NCBI GenBank assembly: GCA_945871875.1
Contig: CAMBYC010000007.1
Span: forward strand, 1 to 42,397
Origin: Sphingobacterium thalpophilum
GTDB lineage: Bacteria; Bacteroidota; Bacteroidia; Chitinophagales; Chitinophagaceae
Reading direction: 5' to 3'
DNA length: 42,397 bases
Shown here: positions 8,400 to 18,127 of the stretch, piece by piece
Position numbering within the stretch: position 1 is the first letter of the stretch
Layout: every line of letters starts with the position of its first letter
Position numbers and translations under genes: made by a program
Notes under the pieces: generated by a model
Told to the model about the DNA's origin: nothing
The model's database searches: none
What the model saw: only the letters and a program-made list of their open reading frames with translations

Positions 8400-9095
8400 T
8401 TTTAAATAATAATCTTTCAACAATTCGATAAATGCAGAGGTAAATTCATCGTTTTCTTTAATGATTATCGTTTCAGTTGCATAATTTGAATGATCTCTTG
8501 AGAAATGTAGAATCACCCTAAAGTAGGGATGATTAGTTGTTTGCTTTACAAGAATTTTTTCTTTTAAATAAAAGCCATTTAAAGATGATATTTCTTCTAT
8601 TTCAGCCAAACGAGAATAGGGTAGAAGTATTCCAAATTCGCCATGGGGAAGCAGTTGGGTTTTGATAATGGCTACCAGCTCTTTTAAACCCAAATGTGAA
8701 CTGTGTTTAGCAAGATTGTTTTTTTTATCAACAGATTCCAGTTGTTGTTCGTAAAAAGGAGGGTTGGTAATGATGAAATCATATTGACGCGGAAACAAAT
8801 ATGTTCTGGCATCACCGTTTAAAACGTTACATCGATTTGCCCATGGACTAGTTTTAATATTTTCTAGAGATTCTACAAAACAGTTTTCATCTATCTCGAT
8901 ACCATCAATATTGCTTTCAGTTTGTTTTTGTGCCAACATCAATACCAATAAACCTGTCCCACTTCCAATATCTAATATATGTTGTTTGTTTTCCAATTTT
9001 TGGGCAAACCAAGCACCCAATAAGCAAGAATCAGTACTAACTTTTAATGTTGCCTGCTCTTGAAGTATGGTAAACTGTTTAAATTGGAAAGACAT
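8388..9095 (-). CDS. trmN6: tRNA1(Val) (adenine(37)-N6)-methyltransferase
   Basis: A 235-residue SAM-dependent methyltransferase of the TrmN6/YfiC family, which puts an N6-methyl group on A37 of tRNA-Val. The SAM-binding motif is LDIGSGTGLL (residues 41-50), an acidic loop follows at GIEIDE (65-70), and the N6-adenine catalytic motif NPPF is at 111-114, after FIIT. The opening FQFKQFTILQEQATLKVSTDSCLLG is characteristic of the family. It lies downstream of tsaD on the same strand across a 152-bp repeat-filled gap, and overlaps the convergent dehydrogenase gene by 12 bp. Four tatgagt heptamers begin 6 bp upstream of its start codon. Confidence 0.9.
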   Translation of the reverse strand: MSFQFKQFTILQEQATLKVSTDSCLLGAWFAQKLENKQHILDIGSGTGLLVLMLAQKQTESNIDGIEIDENCFVESLENIKTSPWANRCNVLNGDARTYLFPRQYDFIITNPPFYEQQLESVDKKNNLAKHSSHLGLKELVAIIKTQLLPHGEFGILLPYSRLAEIEEISSLNGFYLKEKILVKQTTNHPYFRVILHFSRDHSNYATETIIIKENDEFTSAFIELLKDYYLKLPD

Positions 9096-9100
9096 TATTT

Positions 9101-9255
9101 TATGAGTTATGAGTTATGAGTTATGATTAAATTTTAGGGGGAGAAAGGTTAATAAATCTGTATTAAATCCAATATTATTTATTCTTACTACTTACTATTT
9201 ACTTCCCATAATTTATAATTTATAATTCATAATTCATAATTCATAATTCATATAG
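9101..9255. repeat. Heptamer microsatellites between tsaD and trmN6
   Basis: Two 7-bp arrays occupy the gap: four tatgagt-type units at 9101-9128 and seven yataatt-type units at 9207-9255. The second contains the tsaD stop codon (9248-9250); on the tsaD coding strand the units read attatga/attataa. The bases between the arrays hold nothing recognisable. Confidence 0.85.
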
Positions 9256-10255
9256 TTCCTCTCGCTTCCGGAACCACATCAAGCCCGCAGAAATCTTCTG
9301 CTAAATATTTATAATAACCTGTTATCGCAATCATTCCGGCATTGTCTGTGCAATATTCAAAATCTGGAAGATAGGTGTTCCAACCTAATTTTTTACCTGT
9401 TTCATCAATGGCTTTGCGTAAACCACTGTTTGCAGAAACCCCGCCAGCAATACAAATCTCCTTTATCCCTGTTTGCTTTGATGCTTTCCTTAATTTATTC
9501 ATCAAAATAGACACAATTCTATATTGTACTGAAGCACAAATATCATACAAGTTTTTTTCTACAAAATCCGGATCACTGCGTTTGTTATTTTGTAAGAAAT
9601 ATAAAATCGCCGTTTTTACACCGCTGAAACTGAAATTCAAACCTTCAATCTTGGGTTCCGGAAAAGTAAACTTCAGATGATCTCCCAATGCCGCATATTT
9701 ATCTACCAATGGCCCTCCTGGATAAGGCAATCCTAACATCTTTGCAGATTTATCAAATGCTTCTCCAGCGGCATCATCAATCGTCTCTCCTAATATTTGC
9801 ATGTTTAATGGACTATCACATCTTACAATCTGGGTATGTCCACCACTTACTGTCAAACATAAAAAAGGAAATTTAGGCATTTTGGTGCCAATTAGATTTG
9901 CCAAAACATGTGCTTGCATGTGGTGAACCTTAATTAGAGGAATATTTAAACACAACGCCAAAGACTTTGCCACTTCAGCACCTACCAAAAGTGCTCCAAT
10001 TAATCCTGGCGAATGGGTAAACGCAATTGCATTCAAATCTTTTTTTGAAATTCCTGCAGTAGATATTGCCGCATCAATAACGGGTATGATTTGTTGAATA
10101 TGTGCTCTACTCGCCAATTCTGGAACAACTCCTCCATATTGTGCATGAATTTGTTGGGTAGCAATTATATTGGATAAAATTTTTCCATCCGAACAAATAG
10201 ATGCACTGGTTTCATCGCAAGATGTTTCTATCGCTAAAATATTTACGGTCAACAT
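9248..10255 (-). CDS. tsaD: tRNA N6-adenosine threonylcarbamoyltransferase
   Basis: TsaD (Kae1/Qri7 family) transfers the threonylcarbamoyl group to A37 of ANN-decoding tRNAs, working with TsaB and TsaE. The N-terminus ILAIETSCDETSASI is the diagnostic ASKHA nucleotide-binding opening. The HxxxH metal-binding motif is within KVHHMQAHVLANL (His112, His116), and later family signatures are LTVSGGHTQIV, FDKSAKMLGLPYPGGP, FSFSGVKTA and CIAGGVSANSGLR. At 335 residues it is full length. It follows the ABC permease gene by 29 bp on the same strand. The stop codon lies inside a heptamer repeat array, so the C-terminus may have been reset by the repeat. Confidence 0.97.
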   Translation of the reverse strand: MLTVNILAIETSCDETSASICSDGKILSNIIATQQIHAQYGGVVPELASRAHIQQIIPVIDAAISTAGISKKDLNAIAFTHSPGLIGALLVGAEVAKSLALCLNIPLIKVHHMQAHVLANLIGTKMPKFPFLCLTVSGGHTQIVRCDSPLNMQILGETIDDAAGEAFDKSAKMLGLPYPGGPLVDKYAALGDHLKFTFPEPKIEGLNFSFSGVKTAILYFLQNNKRSDPDFVEKNLYDICASVQYRIVSILMNKLRKASKQTGIKEICIAGGVSANSGLRKAIDETGKKLGWNTYLPDFEYCTDNAGMIAITGYYKYLAEDFCGLDVVPEARGTI

Positions 10256-10284
10256 CTTTAATTTTTATGAAACTTTTAATCAAC

Positions 10285-11532
10285 TTATTTAGATCGAATA
10301 GCAACTACAGGGTCCATTTTTGCCGCAATTGAAGCTGGAATGATTCCTGCTACTACGCCAATCATAATGCAAATTCCTAATGCTAAACTGAGTATATTAA
10401 AGGAGATAAATACAGGAAATTGAAAAGCAGCGGTTAGTACGAAAGTCATACCAAATACCAACAACAACCCTATTGCCCCTCCAAGTATGCAGATAAACGC
10501 AGATTCTAATAGAAATTCAGCTAAAATGGTTCCTCTCTTAGCACCAATTGCTTTTTTCAAACCTATTATTGGGGTTCTTTCACGAACGGTTACAAACATA
10601 ATATTTGCAATACTAAACGCTCCAACAATCAAACTTAAAATACCAATAAACCATCCGCCTATAGATACATTTCCAAAGAATCCGTTAACTGCTTTGCTAA
10701 AATCACTTACCGAATTCAATGTGAAATCATCTTCTTCTTTAGGTCCTAATCTTCTCATGTTGCGCATTTCACCTTTTAATTCTCCACGCATCGATTCTAC
10801 ATCTATATTGGGTTTGCCTTGTACCATTATAATAGGATCTGACCGCTTTTCGTCGTACATCAATTTAAAATATGGATAAGATAAAAACGCAGATTGATCA
10901 AACTGCCAACCTCCCATTAAACTTTTTCCTTTCTTTTTTATTACCCCAATAATTTGCATTTTTCGGCTTTTGATCGTCAATATTTGCCCAACAGCTTTTT
11001 CTGGTTTGCCAAAAAGTTGTTCTGCATTGTCGAATCCAATAACTACTAAGGGTGCTGCTTTTTCCAATTCAGATAAGCTGAAATATCTTCCCGAAAGCAT
11101 TTCAAAGGGTTGTATTTGGGTAAATCCATCTGATGCACCATATATATTTACAGCACTAATATTTATATTGTTGTGTTCAATTGATCCATTTGTTGACAAT
11201 ACAAAACAAATATTTTCAATAAGTGGACTACTTTTTTTAAGTTGCTTCATCTCAGCAAACTTTGGTGTTGGTCTGTTTACATATTTCCACCAAGGATAAT
11301 CTGGACCACCAGAATAATCCCACTTATCTATATATATGGTATTGCTCCCCAAAGATTTGATATCGTTTTGAACATTTTGTTCTAAACTATTAACCGTTGC
11401 CAACACTCCGATAATACAGAAAATGCCAAAAGTTACCCCTAAGAGAGAAAGGGTTGTTCTTAAAGTATTGTTTCTTAACTCAAGCAATGCCAGTTTAAAA
11501 CTATTCAGAAGGATTTCAGCGAGCTTTTTCAT
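10285..11532 (-). CDS. ABC transporter permease, MacB/FtsX type
   Basis: A 415-residue inner-membrane permease of the MacB-like superfamily. One N-terminal membrane helix (about 27-47, LSLLGVTFGIFCIIGVLATV) is followed by a periplasmic MacB_PCD domain (50-280). Three C-terminal helices follow (about 290-315, 340-365, 375-400), with the FtsX-domain signature RERTPIIGLKKAIGAKRGTI between them. Such permeases couple a cytoplasmic ATPase to export of lipoproteins, peptides or drugs. No ATPase gene is adjacent, so the partner must be encoded elsewhere. It is upstream of tsaD (29 bp) and divergent from prfC (133 bp). The substrate is unknown. Confidence 0.88.
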   Translation of the reverse strand: MKKLAEILLNSFKLALLELRNNTLRTTLSLLGVTFGIFCIIGVLATVNSLEQNVQNDIKSLGSNTIYIDKWDYSGGPDYPWWKYVNRPTPKFAEMKQLKKSSPLIENICFVLSTNGSIEHNNINISAVNIYGASDGFTQIQPFEMLSGRYFSLSELEKAAPLVVIGFDNAEQLFGKPEKAVGQILTIKSRKMQIIGVIKKKGKSLMGGWQFDQSAFLSYPYFKLMYDEKRSDPIIMVQGKPNIDVESMRGELKGEMRNMRRLGPKEEDDFTLNSVSDFSKAVNGFFGNVSIGGWFIGILSLIVGAFSIANIMFVTVRERTPIIGLKKAIGAKRGTILAEFLLESAFICILGGAIGLLLVFGMTFVLTAAFQFPVFISFNILSLALGICIMIGVVAGIIPASIAAKMDPVVAIRSK

Positions 11533-11650
11533 CGTGTCAAAATTAATGATTCCTATTTGGGTTGGCTAAAGCTTTTTTTAAACGGAAAAAATCAACCTAT
11601 TAATGGTGATTGTTCTGTTTTTTGTAAATGGGCAGTAAAGTTAAAAGTTT

Positions 11651-11658
11651 TACCTTTG
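11651..11658 (+). promoter_or_regulatory. -7 box of prfC, leaderless layout
   Basis: TACCTTTG is a perfect TAnnTTTG match ending 7 nt before the prfC ATG, so the mRNA would have almost no 5' leader. No TTG is found at the ideal distance; the nearest is at 11622-11624 with a 26-nt spacer. Confidence 0.45.
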
Positions 11659-11665
11659 CAAAAGC

Positions 11666-13258
11666 ATGAAATACGACAGTGAAATTCAGAAAAGACGAAC
11701 ATTTGCCATTATTTCTCACCCCGATGCGGGAAAAACAACGTTAACAGAGAAATTTTTGCTCTTTGGAGGAGCAATTCAAATTGCTGGTGCTGTAAAAAGC
11801 AATAAAATTAAAAAGCATGCGACCTCCGATTTTATGGAGATTGAAAGACAGCGTGGAATTAGTGTTGCCACAAGTGTGATGTCTTTTCAATACAAAGACA
11901 AACTTATTAATCTACTAGATACACCTGGTCACAAAGATTTTGCCGAAGATACATACAGAACCCTTACTGCGGTGGATAGTGTGGTTTTGGTTGTGGATAG
12001 TGTAAAAGGGGTAGAAGAGCAAACCCGAAAATTGATGTCGGTTTGTAGAATGAGGGATACACCTGTTATTGTTTTCATCAATAAACTAGATCGTGACGGT
12101 AAAGTTCCTTTTGATTTGTTGGATGAAATTGAAAAAGAATTGAATATTCAATTGCATCCATTAAGCTGGCCCATTAATATGGGTAAAGAATTTAAAGGGG
12201 TTTACAATTTATATGACAAGAGTTTGTTGTTGTTTAAAGCAAACCAAAAAGCCACTGCTGAAGATATTTTGCCATTACAAGACTTAAATGATCCTATTTT
12301 GGTTAGTCAAGTGGGAGAAAAAGATGCAGCACAACTCCGCGAAGATGTAGAATTAATAGAAGGCGTTTATGGCGATTTTGATACTACCAATTATTTGCAA
12401 GGCAAAACGGCTCCAGTGTTTTTTGGATCTGCAATTAATAATTTTGGTGTAAAAGAATTGCTAGATACATTTATCCAAATTGCACCAGAACCAAGAAGTT
12501 TGGAAGCTACAGAACGAACTGTAAATGTGCATGAAGACAAATTTTCAGGTTTTATATTTAAGATACATGCCAATTTAGATCCAAGACATAGAGATCGAAT
12601 TGCATTTTTGCGTGTTTGTTCAGGAAAATTTGAACGCAATAAGTTTTTCCATCATGTGCGTTTAAATAAAGATGTACGATTCAGTAATCCGTATAGTTTT
12701 ATGGCACGTGAAAAAGATGTTATTGAGGAAGCTTATCCAGGAGATGTAGTAGGTTTGTTTGACACTGGCAACTTTAAAATCGGAGATACATTAACAGAGG
12801 GTGAAAATTTTTACTTTACCGGAATTCCTTCATTTTCTCCTGAGATTTTTAAAGAGGTGGTAAATAAAGATCCGATGAAAACCAAGCAACTTGAAAAAGG
12901 TTTACTACAATTAACCGATGAGGGTGTTGCTCAATTGTTTACGCAGCTTAATGGAAATCGAAAAATTATAGGGTGTGTGGGAGAACTTCAATTTGAAGTT
13001 ATACAGTATCGTTTGTTGCAAGAATATGGAGCATCTGTACAGTTTAATACATTGCCTTTTTATAAAGCTTGTTGGATTACTTCAAACAATAAGACTAAAC
13101 TAGATGATTTTACGCGTTTTAAAACCACCAATGTGGTTACAGACAAAGATGGTTATTTGGTATATCTAGCCCAAAGTGAGTGGTTTTTACAAACAGAAAT
13201 AGCAAACAATCTTGATATTAAGTTCCATTTTACTTCAGAGATACATAAAAACAATTAA
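11666..13258 (+). CDS. prfC: Peptide chain release factor 3
   Basis: RF3 is the translational GTPase that recycles RF1/RF2 after termination. At 530 residues it has the normal length. G-motifs: SHPDAGKTT (17-25, G1); the switch region [15 protein letters not shown], with the ISV in place of the EF-G-like ITI, which is characteristic of RF3; DTPGHKDF (about 89, G3); NKLDRD (about 144, G4). The domain III end [17 protein letters not shown] is also RF3-like. It is a single gene, divergent from the ABC permease, followed by a 229-bp AT-rich gap that holds the susC promoter. Confidence 0.97.
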   Translation: MKYDSEIQKRRTFAIISHPDAGKTTLTEKFLLFGGAIQIAGAVKSNKIKKHATSDFMEIERQRGISVATSVMSFQYKDKLINLLDTPGHKDFAEDTYRTLTAVDSVVLVVDSVKGVEEQTRKLMSVCRMRDTPVIVFINKLDRDGKVPFDLLDEIEKELNIQLHPLSWPINMGKEFKGVYNLYDKSLLLFKANQKATAEDILPLQDLNDPILVSQVGEKDAAQLREDVELIEGVYGDFDTTNYLQGKTAPVFFGSAINNFGVKELLDTFIQIAPEPRSLEATERTVNVHEDKFSGFIFKIHANLDPRHRDRIAFLRVCSGKFERNKFFHHVRLNKDVRFSNPYSFMAREKDVIEEAYPGDVVGLFDTGNFKIGDTLTEGENFYFTGIPSFSPEIFKEVVNKDPMKTKQLEKGLLQLTDEGVAQLFTQLNGNRKIIGCVGELQFEVIQYRLLQEYGASVQFNTLPFYKACWITSNNKTKLDDFTRFKTTNVVTDKDGYLVYLAQSEWFLQTEIANNLDIKFHFTSEIHKNN

Positions 13259-13390
13259 AGTTGCACAATAAATAGGCAAGTTTGAATTTCTAATTTCATT
13301 AAAAATTTTTCATTCTTTTTATTTATCCATTATTGAATTGTTAATAAATTCTTTCAAACATAATCCATTTTAAAAAATCTCAAAAATTAG

Positions 13391-13424
13391 GGAATACTAA
13401 ATATTTAAATATTTGGAATACTAA
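13391..13424. promoter_or_regulatory. Palindrome framed by direct repeats before the susC promoter
   Basis: The perfect 16-bp palindrome AAATATTTAAATATTT (13399-13414) is flanked by two identical 10-mers ggaatactaa (13391-13400 and 13415-13424). It lies just upstream of the -33 element and could be an operator or activator site. A nearly identical aatatttaaatattt occurs at about 16566-16580, in the 19-bp gap between susC and susD. Confidence 0.4.
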
Positions 13425-13432
13425 TATTTATT

Positions 13433-13463
13433 TTGTTAAGATTTCGTTAAATAACTTAATTTG
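13433..13463 (+). promoter_or_regulatory. susC promoter
   Basis: TTG (13433-13435), 20-nt spacer, TTAATTTG (13456-13463, one mismatch to TAnnTTTG). Predicted start of transcription is near 13468, leaving a 5' leader of about 20 nt before the ATG at 13488. Confidence 0.6.
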
Positions 13464-13487
13464 CATTCGACTTTTTTAAACTAAAAA

Positions 13488-16400
13488 ATGATTATGAGAA
13501 ATTTTTTAATGCTTTTACTGTGCATTTTAACCTGCTCTACGCAGGTTTGGGCACAAAATCGAACCATTTCAGGTAAAATATCTGATTCAAAGACTGGAGA
13601 AGCCCTAAGAGGTGTAACTGTAACTTCAGGTACTACAAGTTCTTTGTCTGATGTAAACGGAAATTATCAAATTAAAACTTCTGCAAAATCCATCACATTT
13701 ATGTTTGTTGGATATGAAAGAACAGAAATTCAAGTTGGTAAAGCAAACGTTGTAAATGTTTTATTAACAAACACTTCTAAGGCTTTGGATGAAGTGGTAA
13801 TTACAGGTTACTCTCGTGAGCGCAAAACACAATTTGCTGGTGCTGCTACAGTTTTAGGTAGCAAATCAGTAGAAACTGTTCCTGTGGGAGCATTTGACCA
13901 AGCATTACAAGGTAAAGTACCTGGTATGTTGGTAAACTCTGGATCTGGTCAACCAGGAACTAGTGCTACTGTAACCATTCGTGGTGTACAATCTATCCAA
14001 GGTGCTGGTGCACAACCTTTGTATGTATTAGATGGTGTACCATTACCTGCATTTGACATGTCTACTATCAATGCCAACGATTTTGAATCTATTACCATTT
14101 TGAAAGATGCAAATGCTGCAGCTTTATATGGTGCTAGAGCAGGTACTGGTGTAATTGTAATTACTACTAAAAGAGGTAAAGCTGGTCAAACCAATTTTCA
14201 ATACAGATCCCAAATGGGTATCACTTCTCGTCCTGACTTCACTCGCATGAATTTGATGAACACAAGAGAAATGCTTGCATATGAAGAAAGAGAGAAAATT
14301 GGAAATACTCCAGGATGGGTTTATTCTTCTTTGAATCCTGCTATTCCAGCTGGTTATACTGCTTCAATGAAGCAAAAGAGTTTAGATAGTATTAGTAACA
14401 TTGATGTTGATTATGCAAATATCTTCTTCCGCAAAGGTTTGTCTCAAACACACGAATTGAATATGTCTGGCGGAACAGATAAAACTAAATATTACGTTTC
14501 TGCAGGATTTTTTAATCAACAAGGTATTGACCTTGGTTCTGAGTTGAAAAGATATACTGTAAGGTTTAATTTGGACCATACTGCTGATAAATTAACCGTT
14601 GGATTTAATACTACCGTTGGTTACTCACAGTCTAAATTTTCTGAAGGTGAATTATATGGAAACAGTCCTCGTAACCCTTTCCAAATGACTTACCGTGCAA
14701 AAAATTATGAGAATCCTTACAAGCCAGACGGATCTTTGAATTTTGGTGCAAGTACTAGTATGGCAATTAAATCAGTAGCTAACTTGTTAGAAGGTATTAA
14801 AAACTCTATGAGAAATGCAAACCAGTTGAAAATCAACGGAGCTGGATCAGTTGCTTACAAAGTACTTCCTTCATTCACATTAAAAACAACAATGGGTGTG
14901 GATGTATCTAGTAACTATTCTAACCGTTACATCAACGCAAACTCATACATCGGTGCTTTGCAATTCTCACAGAATGGATTGGCACAAGAAGGATATAACC
15001 TTACTTCACAGTTTATCAGTACTTCAAGTGCTGTTTATGCAAAGAAATTTGGCAAGCATGAAGTAGAAACTGGTGGTTATTTCGAAGTTGTTCGTGGTTT
15101 TGATCGCGGCCTTGGTTTTACTTTGTATAACTTAGATCCAAGATTGACACAAACTGGTCAAGGTGCAACTGCATTGGCAACTGGTGGTGCTGCAACTTAT
15201 CCTCAGAATGCTACATCTGCAAAAAGTGGATTCGGTATCCGTTCATACTTTGGAACTGCTAGGTATACTTTCAACAACAAGTATTCTATTAACGGAAATA
15301 TCCGTCGTGATGGAACTTCTCGTATTGTAAATCAAGACAATAGAGAAATCACAACTTGGTCAACAGGTTTCATTTGGAATGCTATCCAAGAGAAATTTTT
15401 GAGCAAAGTTGAATTCTTAACAGATTTGAAAGTTAGAGCTTCTTATGGTATTGTTCCTAACATTGGATCAATCCCTACTGGTTCTTTCGGTACTTATTTG
15501 GGAAGTGTTACCAACTTTCAAGGACCTCAGGTTCCTACATTTGGTACTACAGCTTATGCAGGTTCAACAATTGGTGGTTTGGCTCCAAGCACACCGGGTA
15601 ACCCCAATTTGAAAATCGAAAACATCCAAAAAACAAATATCGGTATTGATTTTGCCATTTGGAACAACCGTGCAAGATTCACTGTTGACGCATACAAAAA
15701 CAAAACTGTTGATTTATTCGTTAGTCAGCCACTTTCTGGTACAACTGGATTTGGTAGCTTGAACGTGAATGCAGGTATTATGACCAATCAAGGACTTGAA
15801 TTGACTGCAAAAGTAGATGCAATCAAGACAAAGAATTTTGGGTTAGCACTTGGTATAAACCATTCAATCAACAACAACAATATTGAAGATCTAGGATTGG
15901 TTAACGAATATTTCTTAGGAACATTCGTAATTAGAAAAGGTCTTCCTTATGGATCTCATTATACTTACAATTACTTAGGAGCAGATGCTGCAACTGGTAA
16001 TCCTATATATGAGACGGCTGATGGAAAAACTACATTTGATATCTCAAAAGCAGGACAGTTTGCAAAGTTTGGCACTTATTTACCAAAGCATGTAGGTGGA
16101 TTTGATTTTGAAGTAAGATACAAGATGATTACTCTTTCTGGTTTGTTTTCTTACCAATTTGATGTAATTAGAAGTAACAACACCCGCAATTGGATTACTA
16201 GAGGAACTCCTGGATACCAACAAAGTGTTAGAGGTTCAAGAGAGTTGATTGAGAACCAATGGCAAAAACCAGGTGATGTTAAAATATTCCAGGCTTCTAA
16301 ATTCGACAGAGGTTTTACTTCTTCAGATTTGGAAGATGCTAAGTTCTTACGTCTTAGAAACTTGATGGTTTCTTACCAATTGCCAGAAATTAAAGCTACA

Positions 16401-16565
16401 AGTGGAAAAGTAATCATCAAGAGTGCTCGTTTTTATGTTCAAGGTCAAAACCTTGCAATATGGAGCCCTTGGAGAGGTTTAGATCCTGAAGACAACAACA
16501 ACATCAGTTTGAACGAATATCCTAACCCAAGAATGATTGTTTCAGGATTGGATATCAACTTCTAA
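13488..16565 (+). CDS. SusC/RagA-family TonB-dependent outer-membrane transporter
   Basis: A 1025-residue outer-membrane glycan (or peptide) importer powered by TonB. Signal peptide to about residue 23 (...TQVWAQ). A carboxypeptidase-regulatory-like beta-sandwich follows (about 25-105, ISGKISDSKTGEALRGVTV). The SusC TonB-box region is ALDEVVITGY (about 100-108), and the plug carries the signatures ALQGKVPGM, VTIRGVQSI, PLYVLDGVP and ANAAALYGARAGTGVIVITTKRGK. A large beta-barrel ends in a C-terminal aromatic residue (GLDINF). The SusD partner starts 19 bp downstream. Its substrate cannot be read from sequence; no regulator is adjacent. Codon 3 is a second possible ATG. Confidence 0.95.
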   Translation: MIMRNFLMLLLCILTCSTQVWAQNRTISGKISDSKTGEALRGVTVTSGTTSSLSDVNGNYQIKTSAKSITFMFVGYERTEIQVGKANVVNVLLTNTSKALDEVVITGYSRERKTQFAGAATVLGSKSVETVPVGAFDQALQGKVPGMLVNSGSGQPGTSATVTIRGVQSIQGAGAQPLYVLDGVPLPAFDMSTINANDFESITILKDANAAALYGARAGTGVIVITTKRGKAGQTNFQYRSQMGITSRPDFTRMNLMNTREMLAYEEREKIGNTPGWVYSSLNPAIPAGYTASMKQKSLDSISNIDVDYANIFFRKGLSQTHELNMSGGTDKTKYYVSAGFFNQQGIDLGSELKRYTVRFNLDHTADKLTVGFNTTVGYSQSKFSEGELYGNSPRNPFQMTYRAKNYENPYKPDGSLNFGASTSMAIKSVANLLEGIKNSMRNANQLKINGAGSVAYKVLPSFTLKTTMGVDVSSNYSNRYINANSYIGALQFSQNGLAQEGYNLTSQFISTSSAVYAKKFGKHEVETGGYFEVVRGFDRGLGFTLYNLDPRLTQTGQGATALATGGAATYPQNATSAKSGFGIRSYFGTARYTFNNKYSINGNIRRDGTSRIVNQDNREITTWSTGFIWNAIQEKFLSKVEFLTDLKVRASYGIVPNIGSIPTGSFGTYLGSVTNFQGPQVPTFGTTAYAGSTIGGLAPSTPGNPNLKIENIQKTNIGIDFAIWNNRARFTVDAYKNKTVDLFVSQPLSGTTGFGSLNVNAGIMTNQGLELTAKVDAIKTKNFGLALGINHSINNNNIEDLGLVNEYFLGTFVIRKGLPYGSHYTYNYLGADAATGNPIYETADGKTTFDISKAGQFAKFGTYLPKHVGGFDFEVRYKMITLSGLFSYQFDVIRSNNTRNWITRGTPGYQQSVRGSRELIENQWQKPGDVKIFQASKFDRGFTSSDLEDAKFLRLRNLMVSYQLPEIKATSGKVIIKSARFYVQGQNLAIWSPWRGLDPEDNNNISLNEYPNPRMIVSGLDINF

Positions 16566-16584
16566 TATTTAAATATTTTATATA

Positions 16585-18024
16585 ATGAAAAAGAGTATAA
16601 TCATCTTAGGATCACTTTTAATGTTGCTTGCGGTATCATCGTGCAAGAAAGTGATTGATGTTAAAGAAACTGACTTTATAGGTGGAGATATCGCCTTGAA
16701 AACTGTTGCAAATAACCAACAAGGTATTATTGGTGCTTATGCAGCAATGAACGTTGAAATGGGTATCTTAATTAACAGCGTATTTTCTGATGAAGTTAAA
16801 GTAGCAGAATTTTACAATGCAGCAACCAATCACGAATGGCAGTATGCTTCTACAGATATTGGTTTAAGAGACAACTACACTGCATTTCCATTGTATTACA
16901 GAATCATTGACCGTGTAAACCGTGTTTTAATTGCTCTTCCACTTGCACCTTCAACTGGTGCAGCAGATGATGCTTTGAAATTGCGTTTGAAAGGTGAAGC
17001 ACTTTTCTTAAGAGCTTTTGCACATTTTGAATTGTATCGTTATTACAGCAACAGTGCTTTAGGTACTGATTTGGCATTGGCTTATATGGAAACACCTTCT
17101 TTGGAAACCAAGGAAAGAATTACAGTTGCTCCTTATTTCCAAAAATTAAAGGCAGATTTAACAGAGGCAAAAGCTTTGTTGCCTACTGCTACAACTGATA
17201 TCTACAGAGCTACAAGAGCAGCAGCTGTTGGTTTGCAAGCACGTGTAGCATTGTATCTTAAAGAATATGCTGATGCAGTTACATTTACAAATGACTACAT
17301 CTCTACATTGCCTTTGGCTTCAGCTGCTGCTTTCCCTAGCATTTGGTCTGATGCAAGCAATGCTGAAATTGCATTTAAATTAAGTCGTACACCTTCATTA
17401 GGAACCAAAATTGGTTCTTTGTACAGAGGTACTTCTGCAATCTCTGCGGGCGTTACTAATATTGGTACAGTTACTTGGAGGCCTTCTGATAAATTATGGG
17501 ATTCTTATGACCAAGTAAATGATGTACGTTTTAATGCTTATTTTAAAGTTGAAGCATTATTAACAGCCACTAGTCGTTCTCCAAGATTGATTTTTAAATA
17601 TGCTGGTACAGCTTATGCAACTCCGGGTGAAAACGTTGCTGATGCAAAAGTTTTCAGAACTGGTGAAATGTTTCTTATCCGTGCAGAAGCTAAAGCAGAA
17701 AATAATGATTTAGCTGGTGCTGCTGCAGACCTTAACGCATTAAGAACTGCGCGTATCACTGGATATGTTAATGAAACATTTGCTTCAAAAGATGTTTTGA
17801 TTGCAGCTATCATGAACGAGCGTTTTAAAGAATTGGCTTTTGAAGGCCATCGTTTTTGGGATTTGAAAAGAAGAAATCTACCTGTAAATAGATTGGCTGC
17901 TGATGCTCCAAACGCTGCTGCTATGACATTGTCTGCTGGTAATTTCAGATTTTTATTGCCTATTCCAAACTCTGAAATTCAAGCAAACCCTAAAATTCAA
18001 CAGAATCCTGGTTATACAAACTAA
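16585..18024 (+). CDS. SusD/RagB-family nutrient-binding lipoprotein
   Basis: A 479-residue surface lipoprotein that forms the lid over the SusC barrel and captures the substrate. A lipoprotein signal ends at LLAVSSC (Cys20), followed by KK. The family features are visible: a TPR-like helical part with LRLKGEALFLRAFAHFELYRYY (about residues 130-155, the hallmark SusD motif), later FRTGEMFLIRAEAKAENNDLAGAAADLNALR, then MNERFKELAFEGHRFWDLKRRN and the PIPNSEIQANPKIQQNPGY end. It is co-transcribed with susC and closed by a strong terminator. No glycoside hydrolase follows directly, so this pair is an orphan SusCD unit unless it serves the enzymes beyond 20.7 kb. Confidence 0.95.
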   Translation: MKKSIIILGSLLMLLAVSSCKKVIDVKETDFIGGDIALKTVANNQQGIIGAYAAMNVEMGILINSVFSDEVKVAEFYNAATNHEWQYASTDIGLRDNYTAFPLYYRIIDRVNRVLIALPLAPSTGAADDALKLRLKGEALFLRAFAHFELYRYYSNSALGTDLALAYMETPSLETKERITVAPYFQKLKADLTEAKALLPTATTDIYRATRAAAVGLQARVALYLKEYADAVTFTNDYISTLPLASAAAFPSIWSDASNAEIAFKLSRTPSLGTKIGSLYRGTSAISAGVTNIGTVTWRPSDKLWDSYDQVNDVRFNAYFKVEALLTATSRSPRLIFKYAGTAYATPGENVADAKVFRTGEMFLIRAEAKAENNDLAGAAADLNALRTARITGYVNETFASKDVLIAAIMNERFKELAFEGHRFWDLKRRNLPVNRLAADAPNAAAMTLSAGNFRFLLPIPNSEIQANPKIQQNPGYTN

Positions 18025-18055
18025 TCAGATCTAAATTCTAGGTTTTAAATATTAC

Positions 18056-18089
18056 AAAAGACCGTCTCAAATTGAGACGGTCTTTTTTT
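18056..18089 (+). terminator. Terminator of the susCD operon
   Basis: aaaagaccgtctca (18056-18069) pairs perfectly with 18073-18086 around a 3-nt loop, ending in seven T residues. Confidence 0.92.
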
Positions 18090-18127
18090 GTTTGAATTAT
18101 TTATTAAACGAATCATTTACAATGTGA

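Noticed and set aside
9375-9680. 101-codon plus-strand frame inside tsaD
   Set aside because: Antisense shadow of a highly conserved gene.
10487-11299. Plus-strand frames of 109-130 codons inside the ABC permease gene
   Set aside because: Antisense shadows with no domain or start signal.
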